Notes under the pieces: model-generated
Databases searched by the model: none
Told to the model about the DNA's origin: nothing
What the model saw: the letters and a program-made list of their open reading frames with translations, nothing else
NCBI RefSeq assembly: GCF_014306135.1
Contig: NZ_JACRWD010000001.1
Location: 434,001-498,000 of the forward strand
DNA length: 64,000 bases
Source: Paraclostridium hominis
GTDB lineage: Bacteria; Bacillota; Clostridia; Peptostreptococcales; Peptostreptococcaceae
Direction of reading: 5' to 3'
Part shown: positions 45,355 to 53,660 of the stretch, piece by piece
Layout: the number at the start of each line of letters is the position of its first letter
Numbering within the stretch: the first letter of the stretch is position 1
Made by a program: the position numbers and the translations under genes

Positions 45355-45852
45355 ATGAATCAATCAAAGTTAGAATCAACATTAATTTTACAAGGAATTC
45401 TATTTGGGATTATTGGGGTTTTATTTTTTATAAATCCTATAGAATCATATTTTAGCTTTACAACTATAGCAGGTATTTTAATAGTTATAATAGGTATATT
45501 CGATATAGTTAGAGCCTTTAAATCTGCTGACAAAGGATATTACATATTTACTGGTATTATAAACATAGTATTTGGGTTAATTGTTTGGTTAACACCTATA
45601 GCAACAACTGAAACATTAATATTATTCTATGGAATATGGGCAGTAATAAGAGGTATTTACTTAATAATAATTTCAATTAAAAGAAAAGAGATTGGATTTA
45701 ATCTTAAAACTCTATATTATATAATACTTGTTTTATTAGGATTATTTATTTTAGCAAATCCTATATTAACATTACTTGCATCACCATATATCATAGGTAT
45801 ATACTTTATAGTTTCTGCTATATTTGAAATATACTTAGGATTTCAAGTGTAA
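45355..45852 (+). CDS. HdeD-like (DUF308) membrane protein
   Basis: The protein has 165 residues with six predicted membrane helices in three pairs; repeated GILFGIIGVLFFINP, GIINIVFGLIVWLTP and ILVLLGLFILANP show the internal repeats of the HdeD/DUF308 family. E. coli HdeD is linked to acid resistance; the role here is unknown. The ATG at 45355 has AAGGAG 9 nt upstream; the ATG at 45346 abuts the site. Monocistronic with its own terminator. Confidence 0.8.
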   Translation: MNQSKLESTLILQGILFGIIGVLFFINPIESYFSFTTIAGILIVIIGIFDIVRAFKSADKGYYIFTGIINIVFGLIVWLTPIATTETLILFYGIWAVIRGIYLIIISIKRKEIGFNLKTLYYIILVLLGLFILANPILTLLASPYIIGIYFIVSAIFEIYLGFQV

Positions 45853-45865
45853 TTTTTAATAAAGA

Positions 45866-45914
45866 AGAAATTCTATGAAATTAAAGAGTTTAATTTTATA
45901 GAATTTCTTTTTTA
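45866..45914 (+). terminator. Terminator after the HdeD-like gene
   Basis: AGAAATTCTAT (45866-45876) with ATAGAATTTCT (45898-45908), inner AAATTAAA/TTTAATTT, then a T-run. Confidence 0.75.
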
Positions 45915-45952
45915 TTTTATTGGACAAGTAATTAATAAAAATTTTTAGAAAC

Positions 45953-45977
45953 AAGGCTTATTTAAGCCTTATTTTTC
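45953..45977 (+). terminator. Second terminator-like hairpin
   Basis: AAGGCTTA (45953-45960) pairs with TAAGCCTT (45963-45970), followed by ATTTTTCT. No gene lies between it and the previous terminator. Confidence 0.45.
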
Positions 45978-46016
45978 TATATATAAGTTATAATTTCGAA
46001 ATTAATAAAATTAAAG

Positions 46017-46041
46017 AGGGTATAGTATTTCACTATACCTT
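46017..46041 (+). repeat. GGTATAGT hairpin repeat (copy 1)
   Basis: GGTATAGT (46019-46026) and ACTATACC (46032-46039) around loop ATTTC, then TTCACTAA. Nearly the same hairpin occurs at 56613 and 62493. The rest of this 363-base gap holds only the two hairpins above and the MarR promoter. Confidence 0.6.
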
Positions 46042-46162
46042 CACTAATCTAATTTATACAAATCTAAAAACTTATTCTGCGTTAAAACTAAAAAAATTAT
46101 GTTAAGCTATTTGATTTGAAAGATAATACTAGAAATACAATTGATGAAAAATAACTGTCATG

Positions 46163-46191
46163 TTGACAATTAGAATTCTAATTGTTAATAT
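46163..46191 (+). promoter_or_regulatory. marR promoter with embedded palindromic operator
   Basis: TTGACA (46163-46168), 17-nt spacing, TAATAT (46186-46191). ACAATTAGAATTCTAATTGT (46166-46185) is a perfect 20-bp palindrome filling the spacer, an ideal autorepression site. Its core recurs before the MATE gene. Confidence 0.75.
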
Positions 46192-46215
46192 GATATATAA
46201 AATGAGGTGATAAGA

Positions 46216-46641
46216 GTGAATGAAAATACTATTTTTACAAATTTGATTAGTACAATAGCAAGAAAATTAATGTTTTCATCAGATAAAAAAATAAATAAAT
46301 TAGGCTTAAATGCACAACAAGGTAGAATAATTAAATATATTTATGAACATCAAGATAAAGGTCTAATTCAAAGAGATTTAGCAGATACTTTTGGAAGAAC
46401 TACTGCTAGTATTACTAGTATGTTAAAAGGACTTGAAAAAAAGGGGTATATAAGAAGAGAGATTCCATCTAATAACGAAAGACAAAAAAATATTTATGTA
46501 GAAGAAAAGGGAGTAAATCTTATAGAAACATTTGATAAGATGTTTATTGAAATTGAAAACGATATTACTGATTGTCTTACTGATGAAGAAAAAGAATCAT
46601 TTAAAAATATACTTATAAAAGTTAATAATAACTTAAAATAA
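46216..46641 (+). CDS. MarR-family transcriptional regulator
   Basis: The protein has 141 residues. The winged helix-turn-helix is seen in LNAQQGRIIKYIYEHQ, LIQRDLADTFGRTTASITSMLKGLEKKGYIRRE and the wing NNERQKNIYVEEKG. MarR dimers bind short palindromes and are released by small toxic ligands. The GTG at 46216 is chosen since GAGGTG lies 6 nt upstream. The gene precedes a MATE efflux gene whose promoter carries the same operator core, so it very likely controls itself and that pump. Confidence 0.85.
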   Translation: MNENTIFTNLISTIARKLMFSSDKKINKLGLNAQQGRIIKYIYEHQDKGLIQRDLADTFGRTTASITSMLKGLEKKGYIRREIPSNNERQKNIYVEEKGVNLIETFDKMFIEIENDITDCLTDEEKESFKNILIKVNNNLK

Positions 46642-46677
46642 AAGTAGTGATTTTTAGATAAATCACTACTTTTATTT
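46641..46677 (+). terminator. Terminator after the marR gene
   Basis: AAAGTAGTGATTT (46641-46653) with AAATCACTACTTT (46660-46672), T-rich tail. Confidence 0.75.
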
Positions 46678-46708
46678 TTATATTGGTATGAAAAATTTTA
46701 TTAAATAG

Positions 46709-46737
46709 TTGACATAGATGTATGATAGGAATATAAT
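46709..46737 (+). promoter_or_regulatory. Consensus promoter of the MATE gene
   Basis: TTGACA (46709-46714), 17-nt spacing, TATAAT (46732-46737), an exact sigma-A consensus. It implies strong basal activity that needs repression. Confidence 0.8.
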
Positions 46738-46748
46738 AAATTAAACAG

Positions 46749-46761
46749 TTAGAACTCTAAT
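46749..46761 (+). promoter_or_regulatory. MarR-type operator downstream of the MATE promoter
   Basis: TTAGAACTCTAAT shares the core of the marR palindrome and sits at about +6 of the predicted transcript, where a bound repressor would block elongation. Confidence 0.55.
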
Positions 46762-46875
46762 AATTAAATATGAAACAATATGAATGTATATAATTAAACT
46801 AAAAAACATATATTTCAACATACTACAAAACTAATATTAGGTTTAGTTGTAGTGTGTAATTTTATATTCAAAATG

Positions 46876-46888
46876 TTAAAACTCTAAT
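46876..46888 (+). promoter_or_regulatory. Second MarR-type site in the MATE leader
   Basis: TTAAAACTCTAAT differs by one base from the site at 46749. A hairpin (ACTACA...TGTAGT, about 46824-46855) lies between the two sites in the 180-nt leader. Confidence 0.45.
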
Positions 46889-46924
46889 AATTAGATATTA
46901 TACATTTGTGTAAGGGAGGTAAAC

Positions 46925-48283
46925 ATGGAAAATACACAATCAAATATGAAGTATTTAAAAGATGAGCCAATAAAAAAGGCAATAGCTCATTTATCAATAC
47001 CTATGATGATAGGTATGTCAGCAGGAACAATTTACAATGTTATAAATGCATATTTTATAGGCTTAGTACATGATACAGCAATGCTTAGTGCAATAACTTT
47101 AGGACTTCCTATATTTACAGTTTTAATGGCATTTGGAAATATGTTTGGTGTAGGTGGAGGAACTTTTGTAACAAGGTTGGTTGCGCAAAATGAAGTAGAT
47201 AGAGCTAAAAAAGTAGCAGGATATACTTTCTATGGAAGTATTATTTTAGGTATATTAATAGCAGTAGTTGCTTGTTTATTAATGAATCCAATTGTTAAAT
47301 TATTAGGAGCAGATTCAAACACATTAAATTATACAAGACAATATTCAACTACATTGTTTATTGGTGGATTTGCGCTTATATTAAATTTTGCACTTGAGCA
47401 AATAGTAAGGTCAGAAGGTGCTTCTAAAGAATCTATGTATGGGATGTTTGTAAGTGTAGTATTTAGTATTATACTTGATATATTATTTATACTAGTGCTT
47501 GACCTTCATGTATATGGAGCTGCTTTATCTATGGTAATTGCAAACATTGCATCTAGTGCTTATTATGTTTGGTATTTAAATACTAAGAGTGAAAATTTGA
47601 AAGGATTTTTGTATCATTTTAAAATAAGTATAAAAGATCAAATTGAAATATATAAAATAGGTGTATATGAATTAATTCAGTGTGCATTTATGATTGTAAC
47701 TACTTTATTATTAAATAATTTTGCTATGGAGTATGGAGATAGTGTAGTTGCAAGCTTTGGTATAGCTGTTAGAATAGTTCAGTTACCAGAGTTTTTCTCT
47801 ATGGGTATAGTTTTAGGAGTTATGCCACTTATAGCTTATAATTTTTCTAATAAAAATATAACTCGTTTAAAAGAAGGGATAAAATATTCTTCTATATTTA
47901 TAATTTCAATAGCAGTAGTATTTGTAGGAATTGTTTATATATTTAGAGGACAAGTTATACAAGCATTTTCAGATGATCCATCTGTTCTTTCAATAGGAGC
48001 ATATATATTAGTAGCAATGTTAGTATCAGCACTATTTAATGGTATGACAACTTTATTTATGACAATATACCAAGCATCAGGAGAAGGTATGGCAACAGGT
48101 ATAATGGCTATTAGTCAAGGTTGTTTATACATACCTATGGTTATAGTACTTCATTATTACTTTGGACTTCATGGATTAGTTTGGTCTCTTACAATAACAG
48201 AAGTAACAACATGTTTAATAGGTGCAATTTTATATATACCTTATAGTAAGAAGATAATGAAAAAAGGTCTTAAATTGAGTTAA
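46925..48283 (+). CDS. MATE-family multidrug efflux transporter
   Basis: The protein has 452 residues and 12 helices in two homologous halves. Typical segments are LSIPMMIGMSAGTIYNVINAYFIG, FGNMFGVGGGTFVTRLVAQN and, in the second half, GIVLGVMPLIAYNFSNKN and SGEGMATGIMAISQG. It exports cationic drugs or metabolites using a sodium or proton gradient. RBS GGGAGGTAAAC. The promoter is consensus and overlapped by MarR-type sites, so induction by a MarR ligand is expected. Its terminator overlaps the last codons. Confidence 0.92.
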   Translation: MENTQSNMKYLKDEPIKKAIAHLSIPMMIGMSAGTIYNVINAYFIGLVHDTAMLSAITLGLPIFTVLMAFGNMFGVGGGTFVTRLVAQNEVDRAKKVAGYTFYGSIILGILIAVVACLLMNPIVKLLGADSNTLNYTRQYSTTLFIGGFALILNFALEQIVRSEGASKESMYGMFVSVVFSIILDILFILVLDLHVYGAALSMVIANIASSAYYVWYLNTKSENLKGFLYHFKISIKDQIEIYKIGVYELIQCAFMIVTTLLLNNFAMEYGDSVVASFGIAVRIVQLPEFFSMGIVLGVMPLIAYNFSNKNITRLKEGIKYSSIFIISIAVVFVGIVYIFRGQVIQAFSDDPSVLSIGAYILVAMLVSALFNGMTTLFMTIYQASGEGMATGIMAISQGCLYIPMVIVLHYYFGLHGLVWSLTITEVTTCLIGAILYIPYSKKIMKKGLKLS

Positions 48284-48298
48284 GACCTTTAATTTTAT
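48263..48298 (+). terminator. Terminator overlapping the MATE gene end
   Basis: AAAGGTCTTAA (48263-48273) with TTAAGACCTTT (48280-48290), then AATTTTATTT. Confidence 0.75.
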
Positions 48299-48471
48299 TT
48301 ATTATATAATTTAATTTATGATAAAGAAGGTTTAGATGATTGGAAAAAAGATTTTAGGAATACTTTAAAATAATTATATTTTAGTCCATAAATTATAGAT
48401 TTTAGTCCAAATTTAAAATGTTAATTTATATATTTGATATAATATGAATTATATTAAGGGAGGAAATATAA

Positions 48472-48788
48472 ATGGATATTTTAGGAATTTTAACGGGAAT
48501 TTGGATTATAAATTCGGGGAAAAAATTAAAAAAACTAAGAAAATAAATTATATGGGTTGGGATCCAGAGAGAAATGTAAAAGATAAAGATGGGTATATAG
48601 ATTTATTTTATAAGATGCAACTTGTAAATGGAATTACTTTAATTATTTTTGGAGTATTTTCAACTTTAGATAAATTGTTTTTTCATTTATCTTTTAAAGT
48701 ATTAGTAATAGTATTTCTTATATTCTTTGTAGGTCTTTTTATAGAGGGATTTGTTATTAATAAGAAAAAACGCAAATTTTTATATTAG
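48472..48788 (+). pseudogene. Small membrane protein gene split by a -1 frame break at A7
   Basis: The only good RBS (AGGGAGGAAATATAA) serves an ATG at 48472 encoding MDILGILTGIWIINSGKKLKK, which ends after 24 codons at TAA (48544-48546). In the -1 frame the protein continues: TKKINYMGWDPERN, then two hydrophobic helices and INKKKRKFLY to 48788. The switch point is A7 (48528-48534), read TTA AAA AAA CTA. Joined, the product has 105 residues: one N-terminal helix, a charged loop and two more helices. An internal ATG (48552) without RBS could start the second part alone. A decayed copy of the 3' end lies at 43160. Family unrecognised. Confidence 0.6.
48528..48534 (+). other. A7 slippery site at the small membrane protein frame break
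   Basis: The heptamer A_AAA_AAA in the context TTA AAA AAA CTA joins the two halves by -1 slip, the same arrangement as at 3635-3641. Confidence 0.45.
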
Positions 48789-48921
48789 TATTATGAAAAA
48801 GCTAAGTAGTAATCCACGTATAAAATGTCTTAGATGTGAAAAATGTAATAAAATTATAATTAATTTAGATGTATTATAAATTATATTTAAGGATATTTAC
48901 TTAATAATAACTATTGTTAGA

Positions 48922-48981
48922 AAAATAAAAAGAGTAATAATTTTAGTGCGAAATCATTTAAATTATTACTCTTTTTATTTT
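48922..48981. terminator. 22-bp perfect hairpin, related to the AAAAAGAGT family
   Basis: The arm starting AAAATAAAAAGAGTAATAA (48922-48943) is perfectly complementary to 48960-48981. It terminates the minus-strand splB gene and possibly plus-strand transcripts. Confidence 0.75.
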
Positions 48982-48994
48982 AAATTAATAATTA

Positions 48995-50017
48995 TTAGAT
49001 TACATACTTTATAATGCTATTAGGAAATACATGTTTTATTTCTAAAAGGAAAAAGTCCTTCATTTGAGCTAATTGTTCTTTATTATAAACATACTTTCCA
49101 TATCCAAATTGACCATATTTAAATTTTCTATCCTCATCTTCCATAGGTAAAGTAGTTTCAGGGAATATTTCAAGTATTCTATTTTTTGCCTTAGTTGTGT
49201 ATCTGTGTGATATAACTTCAAATATAATTTGTTCATTAAAGTCTTTAGGCAACTTTTCCTTTATACTTTTAATTAACTCTCTATATTCATCCTGCCAATT
49301 TTCATAAAGAAATACAGGAGCTATTATAAAACCTATCTTATATCCAGCTTTTGCAAGCTTAATAGCAGCTTCAATTCTTTTACCAGCAGATGCTGTATGA
49401 TGTTCATGAGTGGAGATTATTCTAGGTGTATTTATACTAAATCTAATCTCAGTATGATTATTGTGATTTAAATCTAGTAAGCTATCTATATCATTATATT
49501 TAGTTACAAATCTAAATCTTCCTTTTTCCTCTTTACCGAAAAATTCTATAGTTTGTTTTAGAGAATTAGTATAAGGTTCAAGTGGAACAGGGTCTGATGT
49601 TGCGGCGCCTTCAAATATAGTTATGGCTGGCAATCTTTCATCTATATATTGTTTTGCTTTTTTTAAAATATCATCTGTATTAACAAATACTTTTACAAAA
49701 GGTTTGTCGCCTAATTGTGTATTTAAGTAACAATACTCACATCTTCCCATACATCCACTAACTAATGGTAATTGATAGTTTGCTGATGGTTTACATGTTT
49801 GAAATTTTAAACCTTTCCGAAAACCCACAACTAATGTTTCTTTTCCAGACCTATACTGTTCATATAAGTTATCTCCAGGAATATTACTTTTAATTTTATT
49901 AGAACTAGTATTTATAATTTCAATATTTGGGTTGTTTTTTACTTTGTTATAAATATTTTTACCAATATCTGTGTCTAATGTTCCTTTTTCAAATATAACT
50001 CTTTTAGGCTTAAACAT
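48995..50017 (-). CDS. splB: Spore photoproduct lyase
   Basis: The protein has 340 residues and is a radical SAM enzyme with the cluster motif SGCMGRCEYCYL (CxxxCxxC). The flanking sequence NYQLPLVSGCMG and the segments FEGAATSDPVPLEPYT, FVTKYNDIDSLLDLNHNN, RFSINTPRIISTHEHHTAS and EDEDRKFKYGQFGYGKYVY are those of SplB. It reverses the thymine dimer 5-thyminyl-5,6-dihydrothymine in germinating spores. The ATG at 50017 has AGAGGT 7 nt upstream; earlier in-frame ATGs (50035, 50032) lack a site. Presence supports a spore-forming host. Confidence 0.92.
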   Translation of the reverse strand: MFKPKRVIFEKGTLDTDIGKNIYNKVKNNPNIEIINTSSNKIKSNIPGDNLYEQYRSGKETLVVGFRKGLKFQTCKPSANYQLPLVSGCMGRCEYCYLNTQLGDKPFVKVFVNTDDILKKAKQYIDERLPAITIFEGAATSDPVPLEPYTNSLKQTIEFFGKEEKGRFRFVTKYNDIDSLLDLNHNNHTEIRFSINTPRIISTHEHHTASAGKRIEAAIKLAKAGYKIGFIIAPVFLYENWQDEYRELIKSIKEKLPKDFNEQIIFEVISHRYTTKAKNRILEIFPETTLPMEDEDRKFKYGQFGYGKYVYNKEQLAQMKDFFLLEIKHVFPNSIIKYVI

Positions 50018-50212
50018 TATTTTACCTCTCATCACATTGTATTTTTAATTAATTTATTTTTATTGTTTGTTGATTTACAATTTTGATACAGTTTTAAAAT
50101 TAGATTATTACTTTTTTGATTAATTAAAAGATCTGTTTTAATCGACATTTTTAATTTTAAAGTTCTGCTATAATTAACTTAATAATTAGTGTATTTTGTC
50201 AGGGGGGATATT

Positions 50213-50838
50213 TTGAATAATATATTATTTTTAATTATTATGATTATGGATTTAATTATACCGTATTTCATTGCTATTCCTTATAAAGGATATAGTCATA
50301 GTAAAATGGTAATGAGTATATTAGGTTGTAAAAATAGCCCTTTGGGAACTGTATATAATTTTTGGATGATAATTTCGGGGATAGGTATTTGCTTATTGGG
50401 ATACAATGTTTTTTTATATTATAGTAATGAAAATTTTGTATTAGCAATCACTGTATTTATATTAATTTTATTGTATGGAATTTGTGATGCTATAATATCA
50501 GGTATTTTCCCATTAAATGAGAAAAAGAAGATATTACTTTTTCATCTAAAATACATGGTATAGGTTCGGTTATAGGATTTTTAGCGCTTCAATTTGCACC
50601 AATGTTTATTGCAATTTTAGAATTTAAAAGGGGAGAGCTTTTACTTGGACATATTTTATCTGTATTTTTTATTTTGAGTTTAATTTCTTTAATTTTTTTT
50701 GTTATAGGAGAAAAGCCTAAGTTTAAAAATACAGTATTTGCATTAGAAGGTCTATGGCAACGATTACTGTGCCTTTTTATGTATGCTCCCCTTATAGTTT
50801 GGATAATACATCAAAACTCTAACTTATTTTATACTTAA
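50213..50838 (+). pseudogene. DUF998-like membrane protein gene, frameshifted
   Basis: Part one starts at TTG 50213 behind AGGGGGGATATT and runs to the stop at 50563 (NNILFLIIMIMDLIIPYF ... IISGIFPLNEKKK). Reading one frame back from about 50528, the sequence continues without a stop: DITFSSKIHGIGSVIGFLALQF, then the part with the ATG at 50602 to 50838. HGIGSVIGF followed by further helices is typical of DUF998. The switch occurs near GAGAAAAAGAAGA (50520-50532) and needs one extra base. Unlike the other two breaks this site is not a clean slippery heptamer, so decay or a sequencing deletion is more likely. About seven helices in the joined product. Confidence 0.6.
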
Positions 50839-50864
50839 ACTAATAATTTATATATTATTTAATG

Positions 50865-50898
50865 AAAACCGTTAAATTTGATTTTAATGGTTTTTTAT
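50865..50898 (+). terminator. Terminator after the DUF998 gene
   Basis: AAAACCGTTAAA (50865-50876) with TTTAATGGTTTT (50883-50894), one mismatch, T-run. Confidence 0.6.
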
Positions 50899-51005
50899 TT
50901 TGTTATTTTAACTTTAGAAAAAGTAAGAAAATCTTAAGATTTATAAAGCTAAAATAATGCTATTATCATAGTAGAAAACAAATTAAATTTAAAAGGAGAG
51001 AAATT

Positions 51006-51656
51006 ATGATTATGTCGATAATTTATCCACTTCTTTGTGTAATCATACCTTGTTTAATATATCAAATAATAGCTGTAAAATCAGAAGATTTAAAAGAAAA
51101 AACATATTTAATACCACATTTAATATGGGTCTATATTTTCTTAATTTATATTTACTTAGCATTTAGTGTAGCTGGAATTGGTAGTGTATGGGATATAGGG
51201 CAATATGGTGGAATTATTAGAATAGAAGAAATAAAATTAATACCATTTAACTCAGAGGGTATTAGGACGTATATTTTAAATATTATTATGTTTATGCCTT
51301 TAGGATTTTTACTTCCTTTGATTTGGGAAAAGTTTAGAAATACTGTTAAAGTATTTTATACTGGATTAGGTTTTTCATTAGCAATTGAGATTTGTCAATT
51401 ATTCAATCATAGAGCTACGGATATTGATGATTTAATGATGAACTCTTTAGGTGCTGTTTTGGGGTATTTCATATGGGTATGTGTAAGTAGTTTATTTAAT
51501 AGTATAAGTGAAAAATATGCTTTTATATCTAAAAGTGAAACTACTATTAATACAAATAAAATGACTATTTCTATATCTAAAAATGAAGCTATTATATATC
51601 TTACATTAGCTGTTTTAGGAGAGTTTTTCTTGTATAACTGGATGCTTGTTTCTTAA
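51006..51656 (+). CDS. VanZ-family membrane protein
   Basis: The protein has 216 residues with about five helices. ILNIIMFMPLGFLLPLIWE, SLAIEICQLFNHRATDIDDLMMNSLGAVLGYFIW are the VanZ-domain signatures. VanZ confers low-level teicoplanin resistance in enterococci; most chromosomal homologues have unknown envelope roles. RBS AAAGGAGAGAAATT. Stand-alone gene with its own terminator. An extra C-terminal helix lies beyond the VanZ core. Confidence 0.85.
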   Translation: MIMSIIYPLLCVIIPCLIYQIIAVKSEDLKEKTYLIPHLIWVYIFLIYIYLAFSVAGIGSVWDIGQYGGIIRIEEIKLIPFNSEGIRTYILNIIMFMPLGFLLPLIWEKFRNTVKVFYTGLGFSLAIEICQLFNHRATDIDDLMMNSLGAVLGYFIWVCVSSLFNSISEKYAFISKSETTINTNKMTISISKNEAIIYLTLAVLGEFFLYNWMLVS

Positions 51657-51719
51657 TAAAGTAAATATATTAAATTAATTAGTTATTTTACTTTATAAAT
51701 ATTTATAGTAAAATTAAAG

Positions 51720-51758
51720 CCCTTAGAATTTAAAGAAGTAAATTCTAGGGGTTTTTTA
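51720..51758 (+). terminator. Terminator after the vanZ-like gene
   Basis: CCCTTAGAATTT (51720-51731) with AAATTCTAGGGG (51740-51751), one mismatch, then T6. Confidence 0.75.
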
Positions 51759-51830
51759 TATAAGTTTTAAAAATTTAAATAAATTTTCATAAAAGTGCAA
51801 GGTTTTTACTTTTAAAATTGTATTTGTAAA

Positions 51831-51846
51831 TGTAAAAGCTTTTACA
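51831..51846 (+). promoter_or_regulatory. Palindrome upstream of the second sigma operon
   Basis: TGTAAAAGCTTTTACA is a perfect 16-bp palindrome 36 bases before the start. GTGCAAGG (from 51796) further up could be an ECF-type -35 region. Function inferred only from position. Confidence 0.35.
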
Positions 51847-51881
51847 AGTAGTAAATGGATTTAAATAGGGGGGGGAGTAAC

Positions 51882-52403
51882 TTGCAAGATAAATTGATTA
51901 TTAAATATATAAAAAAGAGAAAGCAAGAGGGAATAGAGATGCTAATAGATAAATATAGTGGACTTATAGCATCTATTGTAAGAACTAATTTAGGTAAATT
52001 AAAAAACTATGAAGAAGAATGTGTAAGTGATGTGTTTTTAGCTATTTGGGATAATATTGAGTATTTTGAAAAAGATAAAAATACTTTTAAAAATTGGATT
52101 TGCGTTATAGCTAAATATAAAGCTATTAATTATAAAAAGAAATACTTATCAACAGCTAATACATCTGAAATAAACGAAGATACTTATTACATAGATAAGA
52201 ATTTACTTAGTCTTGAAATAAAACAAGATTTGGAAGATATTTTTAAACATTTAAATGAAAAAGATAAAGATATCTTTAAAAAATATTATTTAAGAGAAGA
52301 AGATCCTCAAGAAATAGCCAAAGAAAACAATATAACTATATCTAGCTTATATAGTAGATTATCTAGAGGTAGGAAAAAAATTAGAGAAAGTATGGGTAAA
52401 TAA
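51882..52403 (+). CDS. ECF-type RNA polymerase sigma factor (second copy of module)
   Basis: The protein has 173 residues. Region 2 is LIDKYSGLIASIVRTNLGKLKNYEEECVSDVFLAIW and NTFKNWICVIAKYKAINYKKK; region 4 is LNEKDKDIFKKYYLREEDPQEIAKENNITISSLYSRLSRGRKKIRE. It starts at TTG 51882 just behind AGGGGGGGAGTAAC; the ATG at 51855 would place that RBS inside the coding sequence. The anti-sigma gene follows after 15 bases. Shares only family-level similarity with the sigma factor at 21653. Confidence 0.82.
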   Translation: MQDKLIIKYIKKRKQEGIEMLIDKYSGLIASIVRTNLGKLKNYEEECVSDVFLAIWDNIEYFEKDKNTFKNWICVIAKYKAINYKKKYLSTANTSEINEDTYYIDKNLLSLEIKQDLEDIFKHLNEKDKDIFKKYYLREEDPQEIAKENNITISSLYSRLSRGRKKIRESMGK

Positions 52404-52418
52404 GGGGGATTAAATTAT

Positions 52419-53447
52419 ATGAATGAATATAAAATATTTAATGATGTAAAATTTGATATAGATAATTATGAAGAAGTTAAAGTAGATAAAGAATTAATAA
52501 AGTCAAAAGTTAAATCTAAATTAAATAATAGAAAAAAATCTAAGAAAAAAATATTAGTTGCAGGATTATCTGGGTTAGTTGTAGTTGGTGGATTATTGGT
52601 ATTTAACCGACCTGTTTATGCAAGTATGCATAAAGCAATATATGATATAAAAAATACATTAGGAATAGAATCAAATTTAGACAATTACAAAACTGTAGTA
52701 GGGAAGTCTATTACTAAGAATGGACTTACAATAACTTTAAATGAAGTTATAATCGATGGAGATGAACTTACACTATCTACTAGATATGAATATAAAAAAG
52801 AACTTGAAAATGCTAGTATTTTAAGTATTCCAAAGATTTATATAAATGGTGAACTTAAAATAGAAGGTGGAAGTGGTAGTGCTATTGGGATTGATAAAAA
52901 TACTGTGGAAGAAGTAATGACATATAATATAGGCTCTGAGTTAAAAGGTGACTTAGATGTAAAAATAGTTTATTCTAATCCATTTTATATTGAAAATAAT
53001 AAAGAGAAAACAATAAATGGAAAATGGGTATTTGAATTTAAAACAAACGGAGATGAACTTGCTGCTAATACTAAAACTATAAAATTAAATCAATCTTTTA
53101 AGTTAGGTAAGGATGAGACCATAAAATTAAAAGAATATAGAACTAACGATTTAGGTACTAAAATAATTTATGATAGAGATATTCATAATAAAAAGTATGT
53201 AGATTATGATTTAAAATTAGTTGGACATGATGATTTAGGTAATGATGTTGGGTTTTATCTAAAAAGAACAGATGAAAATGAAGGTGTATTTATATTTAAT
53301 AATTTAGAGAAAAATTTAGATAAGAAAGCAACAAAATTAAAGTTAGGTTTGTATGCGGCAAAACAAGATGATAAAAGTGGCAAAATGAATGATGATTTTA
53401 AAAAAATTGGAGATGAATTTACAATAGATTTAGGACAATTAAATTAA
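52419..53447 (+). CDS. Membrane anti-sigma factor, DUF4179/DUF5643 type (second copy of module)
   Basis: The protein has 342 residues. The cytoplasmic N-terminus (~45 residues) is followed by one membrane helix (KKILVAGLSGLVVVGGLLVF), then NRPVYASMHKAIYDIKNTLGIESNLDNYKTVVGKSITKNGLTITLNEVIIDGDELTL-type DUF4179 sequence and a DUF5643-like end. It should hold the cognate sigma factor at the membrane and release it on an envelope signal. RBS AAGGGGGATTAAATT. It is shorter than the copy at 22222 (342 versus 465 residues). Confidence 0.8.
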   Translation: MNEYKIFNDVKFDIDNYEEVKVDKELIKSKVKSKLNNRKKSKKKILVAGLSGLVVVGGLLVFNRPVYASMHKAIYDIKNTLGIESNLDNYKTVVGKSITKNGLTITLNEVIIDGDELTLSTRYEYKKELENASILSIPKIYINGELKIEGGSGSAIGIDKNTVEEVMTYNIGSELKGDLDVKIVYSNPFYIENNKEKTINGKWVFEFKTNGDELAANTKTIKLNQSFKLGKDETIKLKEYRTNDLGTKIIYDRDIHNKKYVDYDLKLVGHDDLGNDVGFYLKRTDENEGVFIFNNLEKNLDKKATKLKLGLYAAKQDDKSGKMNDDFKKIGDEFTIDLGQLN

Positions 53448-53477
53448 TATAAGTATTATTTGTTTCAGTTAAATTTA

Positions 53478-53532
53478 AAAAATAGTGTATCTAGTAAAAG
53501 TAAGTAATTTCAATAGATACACTATTTTTATT
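53478..53532 (+). terminator. Hairpin of the AGTGTA family, terminator of the sigma operon
   Basis: AAAAATAGTGTATCTA (53478-53493) perfectly pairs with TAGATACACTATTTTT (53514-53529). The loop contains AAGTAATTTCAA, also present in the hairpin at 45140. Confidence 0.75.
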
Positions 53533-53660
53533 TGTTAATATAACGTAAATGAAAATTTAATGAATAGTTATAATTAATTTCATTTAGTAACACTTCAATC
53601 ACTTTTTTAGATTCTTTCTATTATAGTCAATTGAATGTAAATCTTAAAAAATTAAAGGTA

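Noticed and set aside
48793..48879. 28-codon frame with a CxxCxxC motif (KCLRCEKCNK)
   Set aside because: No RBS and very short; the cysteine pattern is suggestive of a zinc-finger remnant but not enough to call.
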